The notes below the pieces were generated by a model. That model was given only the letters and a program-made list of their open reading frames with translations. It was not told the DNA's origin and searched no databases. Of a DNA stretch of 64,000 bases, positions 46,277-56,163 are shown one piece after another. Source of the stretch: Ceraceosorus guamensis (lineage: Eukaryota; Basidiomycota; Exobasidiomycetes; Ceraceosorales; Ceraceosoraceae); the NCBI RefSeq assembly GCF_003144195.1, contig NW_020290006.1:124001-188000 (forward strand), read 5' to 3'. Positions within the stretch are counted from its first letter, which is position 1; every line of letters starts with the position of its first letter. The position numbers were made by a program, and so were the translations under genes.

Positions 46277-46892
46277 GGGATGAAGGCAGGAAATTGGTCA
46301 AGAACTGGCCGGATGTGCGATGTGCTCAGCATCTTCGGCTAGATCGGAGTGCGGGTCTTCCGGGCTATGATGACGACGTCATCGCAATCACAAGCGTCTT
46401 TGCGATGTCGACGGCTTTCCCGACCAAAATGACATGTTATCGAACTGCCTCCGCATGGGTCAAAGTCAGACTAGGCACTCCTGAGCCAAAACTTTTACAG
46501 ATGCTAAAGTGCTCTGCTCGCTTAGAAATGGTGAGGCACCCAGCGGTGAAGCGAGGGAGGTGAAGGCGGCGATGGATCGCTTGCGCTGCCTGCGAAGCCG
46601 TCTCTTAAAGTAGCTTTGCGATGGTGGATTGTGCAGGAGCAGGGCGTGTGTCATCTAAGACCAAGACGCTCGCCATTCCAGATGCGACGCACTTCACCCG
46701 CCCCGCCTTGAGAGCACTGGCGAATCTGCAACAATTGCTCGCAGTCTGAACGGTTGGCGAAACAGGCAAATGCAACAAGAATGCGGATTGGTGCGTGCTG
46801 GTCAAATGTCACAAGATGGAGGCAGCGAGAGGATGATGAGGAAAGTGTCCGATCGTAATAAAAACAAGACAGACGAGTGGTCTGGTTATCAT
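46277..46892. other. Convergent intergenic, SMD3 / small secreted protein
   Basis: Space between two converging gene ends. No supported gene; frames here are short and composed of ordinary intergenic sequence. Confidence 0.45.
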
Positions 46893-47423
46893 CTACTGGG
46901 TCAAAGCAAAGTTTTGGCTGAAGTTGTAGAGGTGCGTAGCCTCCTTGCCCTTGGGGCCCGGTTGGTTAAACTTGATTGTTCCCCAAAGGTTCAGCTTGGA
47001 AGGGTCGACGTGCGCAGGCGCATAGGTGTCCGGGACAGTCGTGGTGAAGGTCAAGGTTTTGCCATCACCTGGGTACGCTTTGTTCTCCTCGATGACGGCG
47101 AAAGGGATTTGGTTCGCTCCGAGAGTCAGAGTGAGTGATGTCGGGTGGATGTTGGCGTAGTCCGCGCACTTCTGAGTGTAGGTGACGGTAAGTTCCTGCA
47201 AATGCGAGCCGCACCGGTGTAAGTCTGCGATCGATGTCATTATGTCTCCACCTGCGTCACTCACGTCGCCAATCTTAGCAGAGGCGGGCTGCACTGAAAA
47301 GGTGCCGAAGCGTGCAGCTTCCGAGCATCCTGCAGGCGGTGCTCGACTGTCCAGGGGCGCGGCAGATGCGATCGATGCAACGGCCAGAATGGCGGAAGTG
47401 AGAGCAATTTTGTTGGAGAACAT
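46893..47423 (-). CDS. Small secreted protein, 153 aa
   Basis: Exons 47423-47265 and 47195-46893; the intron (69 nt, GTGAGT...TTGCAG) is itself open in frame, so reading through it would give a longer protein. The N-terminus is a signal peptide (MFSNKIALTSAILAVASIAS then AAPLD). The mature part is about 130 residues and rich in short beta-like stretches (RFGTFSVQPASAKIGDELTV, HPTSLTLTLGANQIPFAVIE, TLTFTTTVPDTYAPAHV, LNLWGTIKFNQPGPKGKEAT), giving a cupredoxin- or immunoglobulin-like sandwich impression. Two cysteines (GCSEAA and QKCADY). No family recognised. A TATA element sits about 170-175 bp upstream (47593-47598). A secreted or effector-like role is an inference. Confidence 0.78.
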   Translation of the reverse strand: MFSNKIALTSAILAVASIASAAPLDSRAPPAGCSEAARFGTFSVQPASAKIGDVSDAGGDIMTSIADLHRCGSHLQELTVTYTQKCADYANIHPTSLTLTLGANQIPFAVIEENKAYPGDGKTLTFTTTVPDTYAPAHVDPSKLNLWGTIKFNQPGPKGKEATHLYNFSQNFALTQ

Positions 47424-47592
47424 CTCGATGGGGATCGATTTTGAGCAGTGCTGGAAACGCTTGAGAGACTGGGTATTGCAAGGCAAGCGTAAAGGCGATA
47501 GTAATCGTTCGTGAGGAGAAAAGATGGCTGTAGAGACGAGATACTCGAGACTGATGAGGGGAGTCTGGATTGTGAAGGCAGAATGAGCACAC

Positions 47593-47598
47593 TTTATA
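47593..47598 (-). promoter_or_regulatory. Probable TATA box of small secreted gene
   Basis: The minus-strand sequence TATAAA, about 170 bp upstream of the ATG at 47423, is the best TATA match of the window. Confidence 0.45.
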
Positions 47599-48814
47599 CC
47601 TTTGTCATTGCCCCTGACGAAAGGGCAGACGTGCGAGCGTGTCAGTCGCGACACTGTGCCGCATGACCATTCGCGATTGACGTTGTTTTACCTCCATGTA
47701 TGCGGCATCCGCGACTCTAGCCGCAGGGCCAGACCGGCGGAACCGCCGATCCGGCATGCGCTTGCGGAGCGCGGCGTCAGCTTCCAGCTCATGTTTCCCT
47801 GGTGCCGTTCGTGACAAGATCAAGCGCGGGGTTCGCTCGAAAGTCGCATTGCAGTCGGAGACCAATTTAGGTAATCACAATCCGAATCACGAATCAAAAA
47901 TGTCGGATACTTCGCGGACTCCGCTAATGCTAGGTCGGAGGTTGTGCTGTGGACGCGCGTTCAATATAATGAAGTGTGCCTTACGGTCGGTCACTTGATC
48001 TGCCGACGCGGCGGAAATCGATCAGCCCGCATGATTGCTCGATCCCCTTCTGTCCGTTCGTTGCTATTCAAGAGTGGCAGCAGAAGCTGGGAACGCTGGG
48101 CCAGGTCTAATTTTGTACTCGTGGCTGTATACAGCCAGCTTGCATGACTTGTGAGCGTGATGCCTCGACTCCAGCGGCAGGTTCACAGCACGAATCGAGC
48201 GCTCGCAATTAACCTTGATTTCATCCGAGGTGCACGATGATGCACGATCGGGACGTCGGAATCGCGAGGAGGGCGTGCATCAATCAATCACGAGTCGTGC
48301 ACGTCCATCGCACACATGCGCGATTCGGAATCTAGTCACGAATTCATGCAGCAAGAGTATACAGTCGCAGTACCGGTATCCCAGCTATTTCCGTGATTAA
48401 TTCGTAGCATGCCGAACCTCGGAGCTGCGCGCGAAGCCTAGCTGACGGTGACAATCGTGATTGATCGACGGACGGCCGGCCACAGGGGCAAGTTGACCAT
48501 GAAAGCATTGTGCATCGCAGAAAAGGTCAGGGTGAAGGCCTCACGTTCAGACTTCGCGACTTGAAGAATCATGATTCAAGATTCACACTTCACGATTGTC
48601 GATGACCAAACAAGATCTTGTGTGAAATGCATGACGGTCGTGTCCTCGCGAAGGCGGCATGCGCTTCTCTCTTCTGGCTGTCTCGGGGGCCCGTCGACTG
48701 ATGCAAGCACAGGGCGCCACGCGATTTGGCAAGCCTTGTCGGAGTTTTGCGCTTCCGGAGATGATCGCTCACAGGCTCGGTTCATATCTTATCTATGGTG
48801 CATATTGGCTATAG
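47599..48814. other. Gene-poor intergenic region with AT-rich motif copies
   Basis: Upstream flank of the secreted gene to about 47.9 kb. Then copies of the dispersed motif (aatccgaatcacgaatc near 47880; cacgaattcatgc near 48337; gaatcatgattcaagattc near 48565). No open frame looks like a gene. The long frame starting at 48571 overlaps the tRNA and is rejected. Confidence 0.45.
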
Positions 48815-48904
48815 GGGTCCTTGGTGAAGGGGTATCATCTCTGCTTCGGGATTTAATAACCGAGGAAATTGCAGGTGGCCCGGGTTCGAGTCCCGGAGGA
48901 CCCC
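48815..48904 (+). tRNA. tRNA-Pro(CGG) with 19-nt intron
   Basis: Cloverleaf read by hand. The acceptor stem pairs GGGTCCT with AGGACCC, followed by discriminator C. The D arm is GGTGAAGGGGTATCATC. The anticodon stem pairs TCTGC with GCAGG around loop TTCGGG plus T, giving anticodon CGG at 48847-48849. The T arm is CCGGGTTCGAGTCCCGG (B box GGTTCGAGTCC). A 19-nt intron (48851-48869) sits at the canonical position one base after the anticodon and contains CCG, which can pair with the anticodon as in pre-tRNA introns. A T7 run follows at once, as a Pol III terminator. The identity follows yeast and human tRNA-Pro in length and D-arm shape. Confidence 0.85.
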
Positions 48905-48905
48905 A

Positions 48906-48912
48906 TTTTTTT
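48906..48912 (+). terminator. Pol III T-run terminator
   Basis: TTTTTTT starts two bases after the tRNA-Pro 3' end, matching RNA polymerase III termination. Confidence 0.8.
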
Positions 48913-49294
48913 CCCGCGGCCGAGCTCCTTTGGACCCACTCAACCCTCTCTGTGTCAAGCAGATCCATATCTACCAGAATTTTGCAAAAAAAATTGGGTT
49001 TGATACTCTCAGCAACGAATGGTGACCTTAAACGATTTTCTCCTTGCACATATATGTTGCTGCAGAAAACACGCGCCGCTCGCGCGCCTGCGCCTGCGCG
49101 CCCGCGCAGCAAAGCGGACAAGCATCCTGCTCGTCTTTCTGCTCTCCTTTTTCACCACCATCACTGCGTCGCCGACACCACCATCATCTTGTTGTGCTGG
49201 CATCATCTACATGCCCAACAAGACCTAATGCGCGAACTCGACCGGGTCAGCTCCCATGCCGAGGTTGATCCTATGACTTCATGACGGCCTCGCG
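48913..49294 (+). other. Short spacer between tRNA-Pro and tandem repeat
   Basis: GC-rich tract (gcgcgcctgcgcctgcgcgcc) near 49082. No gene visible. Confidence 0.4.
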
Positions 49295-49441
49295 CGCGTA
49301 CTCGACTGGTTCGAGTCCTGCGTGGCAGACTATGCAAGCGAGACGCGTACGACTGGTTCGAGTCCTGCGTGGCAGACTACATGCAAGCGAGACGCGTACG
49401 ACTGGTTCGAGTCCTGCGTGGCAGACTATATGCAAGCGAGA
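49295..49441 (+). repeat. Three 49-bp tandem repeats, each with a Pol III B-box
   Basis: Three units at 49295-49343, 49344-49392 and 49393-49441, nearly identical. Each contains GGTTCGAGTCC, a perfect match to the RNA polymerase III B-box consensus (GGTTCGANNCC) and identical to the B box of the tRNA-Pro about 0.4 kb upstream. The unit has no complete tRNA fold (T stem degenerate, no A box seen), so it is not a tRNA gene. 49 is not a multiple of three, which argues against a coding repeat. A degenerate tRNA-derived repeat or a TFIIIC-binding cluster are both possible. Confidence 0.85.
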
Positions 49442-52400
49442 CGAATCTGCCACTCACACTCCTAATTGCTTGCCGTCGCCACAGAGTTCCTGTGCGCTCC
49501 CTCGGGCGACAGAACAAGTCGTACACACCAGACGCCGCCGGTGCGAGCGCCTGGACACACATTAGCGTAGTACATCCAGCGTCACAGACACTCAAGACTG
49601 CAATAAGAAGGAAAGACCGCGCGGTCATTGACTTTTCTGTGAATGTCCCTGCTTCCAAAATTTGTCCGTCCATGTTGCCTAGTCTGACAACTGGGCTGGG
49701 GTCGACTCATGTCTCATCATATCGCCGCCAGTACATTTATCATAGACGTCTCGTAGCCCTGCACCAGGCTGTTCGAATGGGAAATCCAAGCCGAAGGAAA
49801 GGTGACTATATCGAGCTAGGGCCTCGCCCATACTCTGACACCAGCTGTACGTAGGAGCAGGGCTTCACCAATACAGAGGCCGCCGTTGACTACAACGCCA
49901 CATTCAAAATTGGCTCCCAACACATCGCTTCGCGATTGCCTGTAAATCGAAAATGCACCGTACCAGAAGCCACGCGCGTCTACGTTCCACGTACTGCGCC
50001 GGAATCGGTAAAACCAGAGCCCGTAAAAGACGAGCGCAAAGCCACCATGCACCATCGAATTGCGCTAAGGCCCCTTCGTTCGGCAAGATTCGTGTGAAAA
50101 GCGCGAGTCGCGCTGTCGACAACACCATCCTCAGAGTGCTCCACTCCGACCTCTTCAGCACCGTCTTCATCCTCCTCCCGAGGCCGTTGAGCCCTTGCCT
50201 TGCGCTCGGACTGGCAAAGGCACCCAACTGCAAGTCGGCATTCTGCTTCAGACCGGACGCCCTCATTGTTATCGCTCTAGCAGCCAGCAAGGACCTTGCC
50301 GTGAACCGAGCCTCGCACAAAGTGCGGCATGCATGGTCACTACTTGTTGGTAAATATGCCAGCTTCAGCCGGACATCGAGCGCAGACGCTGAAATTTTGA
50401 AGACGAGACTTCCAGGCGCCTTTCCACGATCGGAGCGCGATGAGCAGGCGGATCCGAGATTCACAAAAGCCTCACACGAGTTCGAGGAGAACTCTTCAAC
50501 CGCCGGTATGGGCTCGCCTCCAACATCCGGCCTCGCACCCTCGCAGAGGCAAACGCTCGGATGCGACTGCTTCGATGTGCAGGGTCATGGACATTACTGA
50601 CAATCCTGAGCGCATCCGCAGTACCTTTTCGCGTTTCCTTGTACGTGGGCTGAAGGCATGGCATCCCGTCCGACTTCTTCGACAGACGCTTCTCAACAAC
50701 TGCAGACGCCGTTATTCACAATAATCCGCATTGTCTGGGCGAGTGTCCGCGGCTCTTCCTCCTCTTCGGCGAATTCAGGACATCCATACTTTTTCCGCTG
50801 CTTCGAGACTTACACCGCCACATGCATTCAGCGGTCTCGCTATCTGCGGCACCGTCCTCATGTCTCTCGAGAGCTGCATGCGCGCGATCTCTCCGGAAAT
50901 CAAAACCTACAAAAGGCTCATCAGTGAAGACGTGACTGCAACATCAAAAGCCACCCGGCATGGGTCAAGGAGTCAAGATCAGACGAGTGGCGCTGGACAA
51001 AGGCGAATCATTTTCCGCAGCCTTTCGCGATCGCCCTTCATGGCAGCCGTTATATTGCCGCATCAAGCCATCTAGATACGCCTGATCCTCCGACCTCTGA
51101 TTAAGTAGGCATGGCGAACTCCGCGCACACACATCCGGATGAGTCCCTCACTTTCGGGCGGGGCATCATAGACCTGTTCCTCGTCAGCGCAAGTACGAAT
51201 GACCTGCTGTTGGACGACGAGTCTCTGCGACATGACACCACACTCACCAACAAACTCCGAAGCATCCTCTCTTGACCTCTCTCAGACCGCGGACACGAGG
51301 AGTGAGACAAAATTTTTGGCTTAGCCAGGCCAACGTTGTAGACGGGTCGGCACTATGACAAGTACAGCATTGCCCAGCCCGAATACGCCATCAATGTCAG
51401 CGCGTCAGCGCCCGGCCCGCAGCACTGCGCTCGTCCATGGCCTTGGACTCCCATCGCAAACTTGATGGTTGCTGGCTAAGGCACACGCTACCCGAATCAA
51501 CCCACTACGATCAAGAACGCCGTCACAAAAGTCTGAGATCAACAAGACCGACGTGATATTAGCGGCTCGGCTGGGAATTGACGCTCAAAAGACAGAAGCG
51601 GAGCATTTACAGCCACCGTCCAGCTCGCGCAATACCAATACTACCTATTGCGACCATTAATGTCGCCGCATTTCCACGGTCCTTGCAACGCTCGTTTCGG
51701 ATTCCTGAGAACAACGGATCGACTCATGTCAGTTGGCTCACTAAGTGGCTGGACACTCACAACGCGTGCCGATCTACCACGGAACAATGACAGCGCTCCT
51801 GCCTCCGCAGCTCCGCCCACTTGGCTCAGCGGTTGATGATGTCTCAAATCGCTCCTGGTAATGGCAACGACTAGGCGCCAGAGCGCAAAGACCAGGTCTT
51901 GGTAGCAGGTAAAGTCACGCTCGCTCGATTTGCCTTACGGCTTTCGATGTGCGCTAATTCATCTTCGCCAAGGGGCGTGACAGCCTTGGAGACGGGTGCG
52001 CATGCCAAAGACCATCCCCAGACGTTGAAATGTCTGGGGCAGCACTATCTACAGCCAGCCGCATCACTTGAGGAGGAGTTTGCAGCCTTCCTCCATGCGA
52101 GATGGCCCAGCCACGATTCTGACGACTGAGCGCCTCGACTCCCAACTCGAACTCCCACTGCCTCTAAGGAAAGCCATTCCTGATGAATAAATAATGAGCA
52201 TCAGCTCGGTAGGTCCGGCGCAACCTCTATGAGCGTATCCGTAACGGAAGATCTTGGCCGTGGACTGAACAGCGAAGACGGGCTGACAAGGCTGTCGACA
52301 ATTCCAAGTAGTGATGATGGGCGAAAGCGTGGAGATGAAGAGGCGTGAGCAGCAAAGTTGGACCAGCTGAAGGAGACGACTCGGCGCCTGGCTCGTGCGG

Positions 52401-52640
52401 GTGCAGGATACTCGAAGTCGCCGAGCCTAAGGCAATCAGTCGCAGTCACCTTGACCCAGACAGACCGTAGTCACTGTGAGTGTGGGACGTGCTGCGCGGC
52501 GAACCAATTCAAAATTCACCATTGTTGAATCACAATTTTGAATCACACGAATGATAAATAGCGGCACTTCACGCGCGATCGTGAGCGGGCCTACCGATGC
52601 ACGCGCAGGCGCATGAACAGTCCTGTGAGGACGTACATAC
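49442..52640. other. Gene-poor region with degenerate coding-like islands
   Basis: About 3.2 kb with several short protein-like stretches on the plus strand that do not form a supported gene. Examples are GFTNTEAAVDYNATFKIGSQ (about 49861 on), PHAFSGLAICGTVLMSLESC (about 50818 on) and MANSAHTHPDESLTFGRGII (51111-51275). They shift between frames and I recognise no family. They could be remains of a decayed gene or element. Dispersed-motif copies occur near 52505 (attcaaaattcaccattg). Confidence 0.35.
51111..51275 (+). other. Short coding-like frame, 54 codons
   Basis: ATG at 51111 to a TGA at 51273-51275, giving MANSAHTHPDESLTFGRGII and DLFLVSASTNDLLLDDESLR. Its hydrophobic-acidic pattern looks coding-like, but it is short and isolated, with no domain. 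Confidence 0.2.
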
Positions 52641-53350
52641 AGATAGAGAACAAAGGAAAGCGCGTACGCACATCAGGTACCCTTCACCCCCTCATCATCC
52701 ATCAACCCCTCATCATCTGTGACGCAACGAATGATGGCCCAAGCAACAACCTTTTTGCAGCGCGTGCCCGCTGCGCGTAAGGCTGGGAAGGGAGAGTGGG
52801 AGGAAGCTGCCTGGTGTTCCAGCGTTGCTGCAGGCGAGTGACTTCGGCAAAAAGTCACTCGCCTGCAGCAACGCTGGAACACCAGGCAGCTTTCCCCCAC
52901 TCTTCCGTCCCAGCCTCACGCAATCCGAACTTCCGTCGCAAGCGCTCCCGCTCGAGCCCCTCACGATGTGGATGGAAACAAGCAAATGACCCTTTGACGC
53001 AGCGATAAGAGCAAGAGCAGAGCCGAACGTGCCCTCAGACCTGGCAAGTAAGGATCTCGGCGCCACATCGACTTGCTCCTTCGAGGCCAGGCTAGTCGGA
53101 GACTGCTCAAGACTCGTGATTCAAGACTGCATCCTCACATCTGTGTCAGCGGGACCGTCCGCACGCAACGCACGCGTCTGACAGCACGTCACCGCCAGCT
53201 CAGCACGCATCGCTGGCATCCGTCTCTTCAGCGTCCTTCGCCCTGCTTCGCTGTCGCTCGCACATAAAGCATGCGACGTGCACGAACGAGGCGACCGCAC
53301 TTTGCTACCATCCCTCCTCACAAATACCATCTTCATTCATCCACGTCTGC
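52641..53350. other. Region containing a long hairpin
   Basis: Contains the large inverted repeat listed at 52804-52892, a direct repeat of cccctcatcatc (near 52688 and 52706), and a dispersed-motif copy (cgtgattcaagac near 53116). No gene supported. Confidence 0.5.
52804..52892. repeat. 41-bp perfect inverted repeat (hairpin)
   Basis: Left arm 52804-52844 and right arm 52852-52892 are exact reverse complements (41 bp each), separated by a 7-nt loop (cggcaaa). The palindrome continues with mismatches outward for about 25-30 bp more on each side (ggctgggaag...gagagtgggagg against gggggaaag...ggctggg-type sequence). It has no coding sense and no known element ends that I can see. A short foldback element, MITE-like remnant or transcribed hairpin are all possible. 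Confidence 0.92.
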
Positions 53351-55016
53351 TTGCCTGAGCTCGAGAGCATCTCTCCTCAACAAGAGTCTCGTACACTCCA
53401 GTCAGCATTGCCTGCCCCCCCGGTGTACACCTTCTTTTTGCCGTGCTTACCCGGCGTAGCCAACAAACACTCGATCCTCGTAGTTGAGGTGTCTCTTCGG
53501 GTCTCTTGCCCCGACGTCACTCGCAACTTTCTAGCAACACTGGCAATGTGCACCAACACAAAGCCTCACCAAGACCGACTAGTGATGGGTAGCGCAGTCC
53601 TCGCTCTGGAGCCAATCTTGTCGATCGTGACACGATTGGTCAAGAGACTCCGGATTCAGGCCCTCTACCTTCTCCACCCCTTGCGTTTTTCGATGAAGAC
53701 ACCGGCAAAGTACGATGCTATTACCCCAACTCTTAGGAGCGGACGTGCGCCGCACAGGAAGCAGGACAATTCACTACCGCTTAAGCGCTACCCTGCGGTC
53801 GGCAAGAAAAGACGACAACAGGGCCGAAAGACAAGTGAGACACTCCAACGGTGCGGGCGCCGACTCCAGAACCCTCTACCTTCTCCACCAAGGTCGCTCC
53901 GGGGACCTGTAAATGAAGGCGCTAGAGCTCGATGGCCAGATGCCCACCATGGCCAACGCATCGATTCGCTGTGGGGCATCCAGGAGCTTTACCAGACGGC
54001 GGACGGCAAGGCCACCGTCCCACGCTTCAACAACTCGTTGTGTGGGATTAGCCAAGCCAGGAAGCCGGATGGCATTGCCCAGCCGCCTGGCTGGGTCTCC
54101 TTGCCCTCGTCGGGAAGATCTTGCCAGATCTTCTACTACGATCGGCCCGAGTGGTGCACGTCCTGCGTGCACACCGCGGACGCTCCACACCCAACAAAAG
54201 ATTGCCGCAGGCAGCACCAGGAGCGCCGAAGAGCTCTCCGAAGCATCCGTCGCCTGGTAAACACCGTCGATATCAGCTTTGCCGGACAGCTGCGACGTCT
54301 GTCTCTGCCTCGACCGCCGCTGTCGCGGTGCCAGCAGCTCAGCAAGCTATAGGTCCGCCGGCGCCACTGGCAGCAGAGGACGTGGAGATGTCCGAGAACA
54401 CTGGACAGCAGTCTAGTGCGCTGGACCTTTCCACAGGGGCTTTTGCAGGCCTCAGTGAGTCGGCGAGGGCCTACCTGCGGGCAACAGCCCGCTCATCCGA
54501 CGTGGAGTCGCGTAGCCCCATTGAGGGAATCCAGAAGCGCCCACGAGGTCTGGCACTATCTCAACCATGTCCGCGTGCCAGCAGGTTTCTGTCGTTTCCC
54601 GGTCGACTCAACAAACCCAATCTCGCTTGCTACACCGCAAGCGAAAACAGCTGCTCGAATGACCTTCGATGCCCAGCTGCGCAACGTTGGCCTCACCTCT
54701 TTTGAGGTGACGCTAAACAACCAGAGCAACACTCTGCGCTCTGTCGACATCCGTCTGCTCCCGCCCGTCACCGACTTTCAGCGACTCGCTCTTCGCTCTT
54801 CCCAGCTCCAACTACAAGGTGCTCGCCTGTCTTTCGCCCTTGAGGGCCGAGAGATCCCACCAGGCTGCACCTTCTTCAACATCTCCGATGTCAGCGCAGC
54901 AACACTCGAGAAGCCTCACCAGCTTTTCACTTCACTGGACGGCCAATTCGCTCACCACGGCCAGCGCATCGAGGCTCTATGCTAGCCCTAACCCTAAATC
55001 TAAATCTAAGCCTAGG
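53351..55016 (+). mobile_element. Broken retroelement-like fossil with a zinc knuckle (Gag/ORF1-type)
   Basis: Degraded coding sequence of Gag or LINE ORF1 type. A zinc-knuckle-like motif, WCTSCVHTADAPHPTKDC (C-x2-C ... H-x4-C), lies at about 54151-54204. A second, diverged related copy appears to lie in about 54.4-55.0 kb: both contain a DGQ...H/A-x-GQRI-type segment. No reverse transcriptase or integrase domain is seen in this window, so LTR element or LINE cannot be decided. The end carries telomere-like hexamers (CCCTAA then ATCTAA) at 54986-55016, as short 3' repeats occur on some LINEs. It looks broken, with several breaks; the divergence of the two copies suggests it is old. Confidence 0.5.
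54986..55016 (+). repeat. Telomere-like hexamer tract
   Basis: Reads CCCTAACCCTAAATCTAA followed by ATCTAA and GCCTAG. CCCTAA is the complement of the common fungal telomere unit TTAGGG. It is too short to be a telomere and sits at the end of the fossil above. Confidence 0.7.
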
Positions 55017-56163
55017 CGCCCAGCTTTTGTGCTAACGAGCACCTTGTCGGTGAATGGGCACGACCCAAAGCGCGTCAACGCTGCTGCAAACGCCTCTTCG
55101 TCTTCGTCACTGGTGCCCGTTGCCTCCACCTCTGCATTGTCTTGTGTCGTAGTGTAGTCGTGGTCTCCATCCTGCACGTATATACGCGACGACAACATCA
55201 CTAAGTTGTAAGTATTTGAGTCTCTCCTGCACGTATACACGCAATAACAACATGAGTAACTTCTAATGACCACAAGAACGGGGCAGGGCCGCAACTCTGC
55301 AGCTGATCCAAGTGCTGATGTCTTAGATTCACGATAAGCTCATGTCGTGCTCCGTTCTTGATTTTGGGGCATTTGTAGCCGTACGCATCCTAGAGAGTAC
55401 TCATGACTCTTTGCCTTCTGTGTACTTTTAATGTGGATCCTTGTGCGGTCCACAACACGAATGTTGACACAGCAGTAGGTGACAGCTTCAAGTCAAGTCG
55501 GCCCCAACAAGACAATCGGGATGTGTCTGACTGAGAAAGGAGTTTCCCACCTACAATACCGAAGCGGCAAGGCGACCATTCTCGATACACACACACACAC
55601 ACACACACACACACCAGTGTTTGCATCCCATGCTTCCTGTATCTCAGAACCAAGAGGACTGACTGCCTTGTGCGTCCGGCCACTCACACACACCTCGTCT
55701 CTCATCCCGCACAAATCATTGACATTCGTCTTGAGGCAACCTTTCAGACCGCTGAAAACAAGTACGCAGCCGTCGACACCTGCTGCGATGCATCTCGTAC
55801 TCGACAGCATCTTGGCATGTTTTCTCAGCGATATAAGCGGTGATGACCCCTACAAATGGTGGTGAATCATGACACCGGTCGGCGGTATTGTGACTGTGGA
55901 TGGAGATGCTGCCGCGCGAAGGTGTTTGGCAGCACGCAGGCGGAAAGATCTGCTGTAGCTAGGTAATCGTGAATCCGGCACGCCGCACGCGCTCTGCACG
56001 CATGTGGAGGCCATATGGTGATGTGAGGTGGACAGCAGATTGGACGACTTCTTCCCGCTGCCCTTGCCAGACCTTCATCCTTCCATCATTGCGCGGACTC
56101 CAATCCTTCACCTTGCCCTTCCCACCCTTTCAGCTGGTTCAACAGCCGCCAAGAAGCTACAAC
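55017..56163. other. Intergenic with short tandem repeat and (AC) microsatellite
   Basis: Includes an imperfect tandem pair at about 55170 and 55225 (tcctgcacgtata...acaacat, 55 bp apart), the microsatellite at 55587-55614, and a dispersed motif copy (aatcgtgaatccgg) near 55966. No gene is supported; the plus-strand frames at 55479-55865 read through the microsatellite. Confidence 0.45.
55587..55614 (+). repeat. (AC)n dinucleotide microsatellite
   Basis: An uninterrupted AC repeat, about 14 units. Confidence 0.9.

Noticed and set aside
48571-49284. Long plus-strand frame of 237 codons
   Set aside because: It overlaps the tRNA-Pro gene and its terminator, and its composition follows the GC-rich spacer; no domain is seen.
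49295-49441. CRISPR array
   Set aside because: The repeats are directly adjacent with no spacers, only three units, and carry a B-box; the sequence is eukaryotic.
55479-55865. Frame through the AC microsatellite
   Set aside because: It reads as a His/Thr repeat from the microsatellite with no other coding sign.
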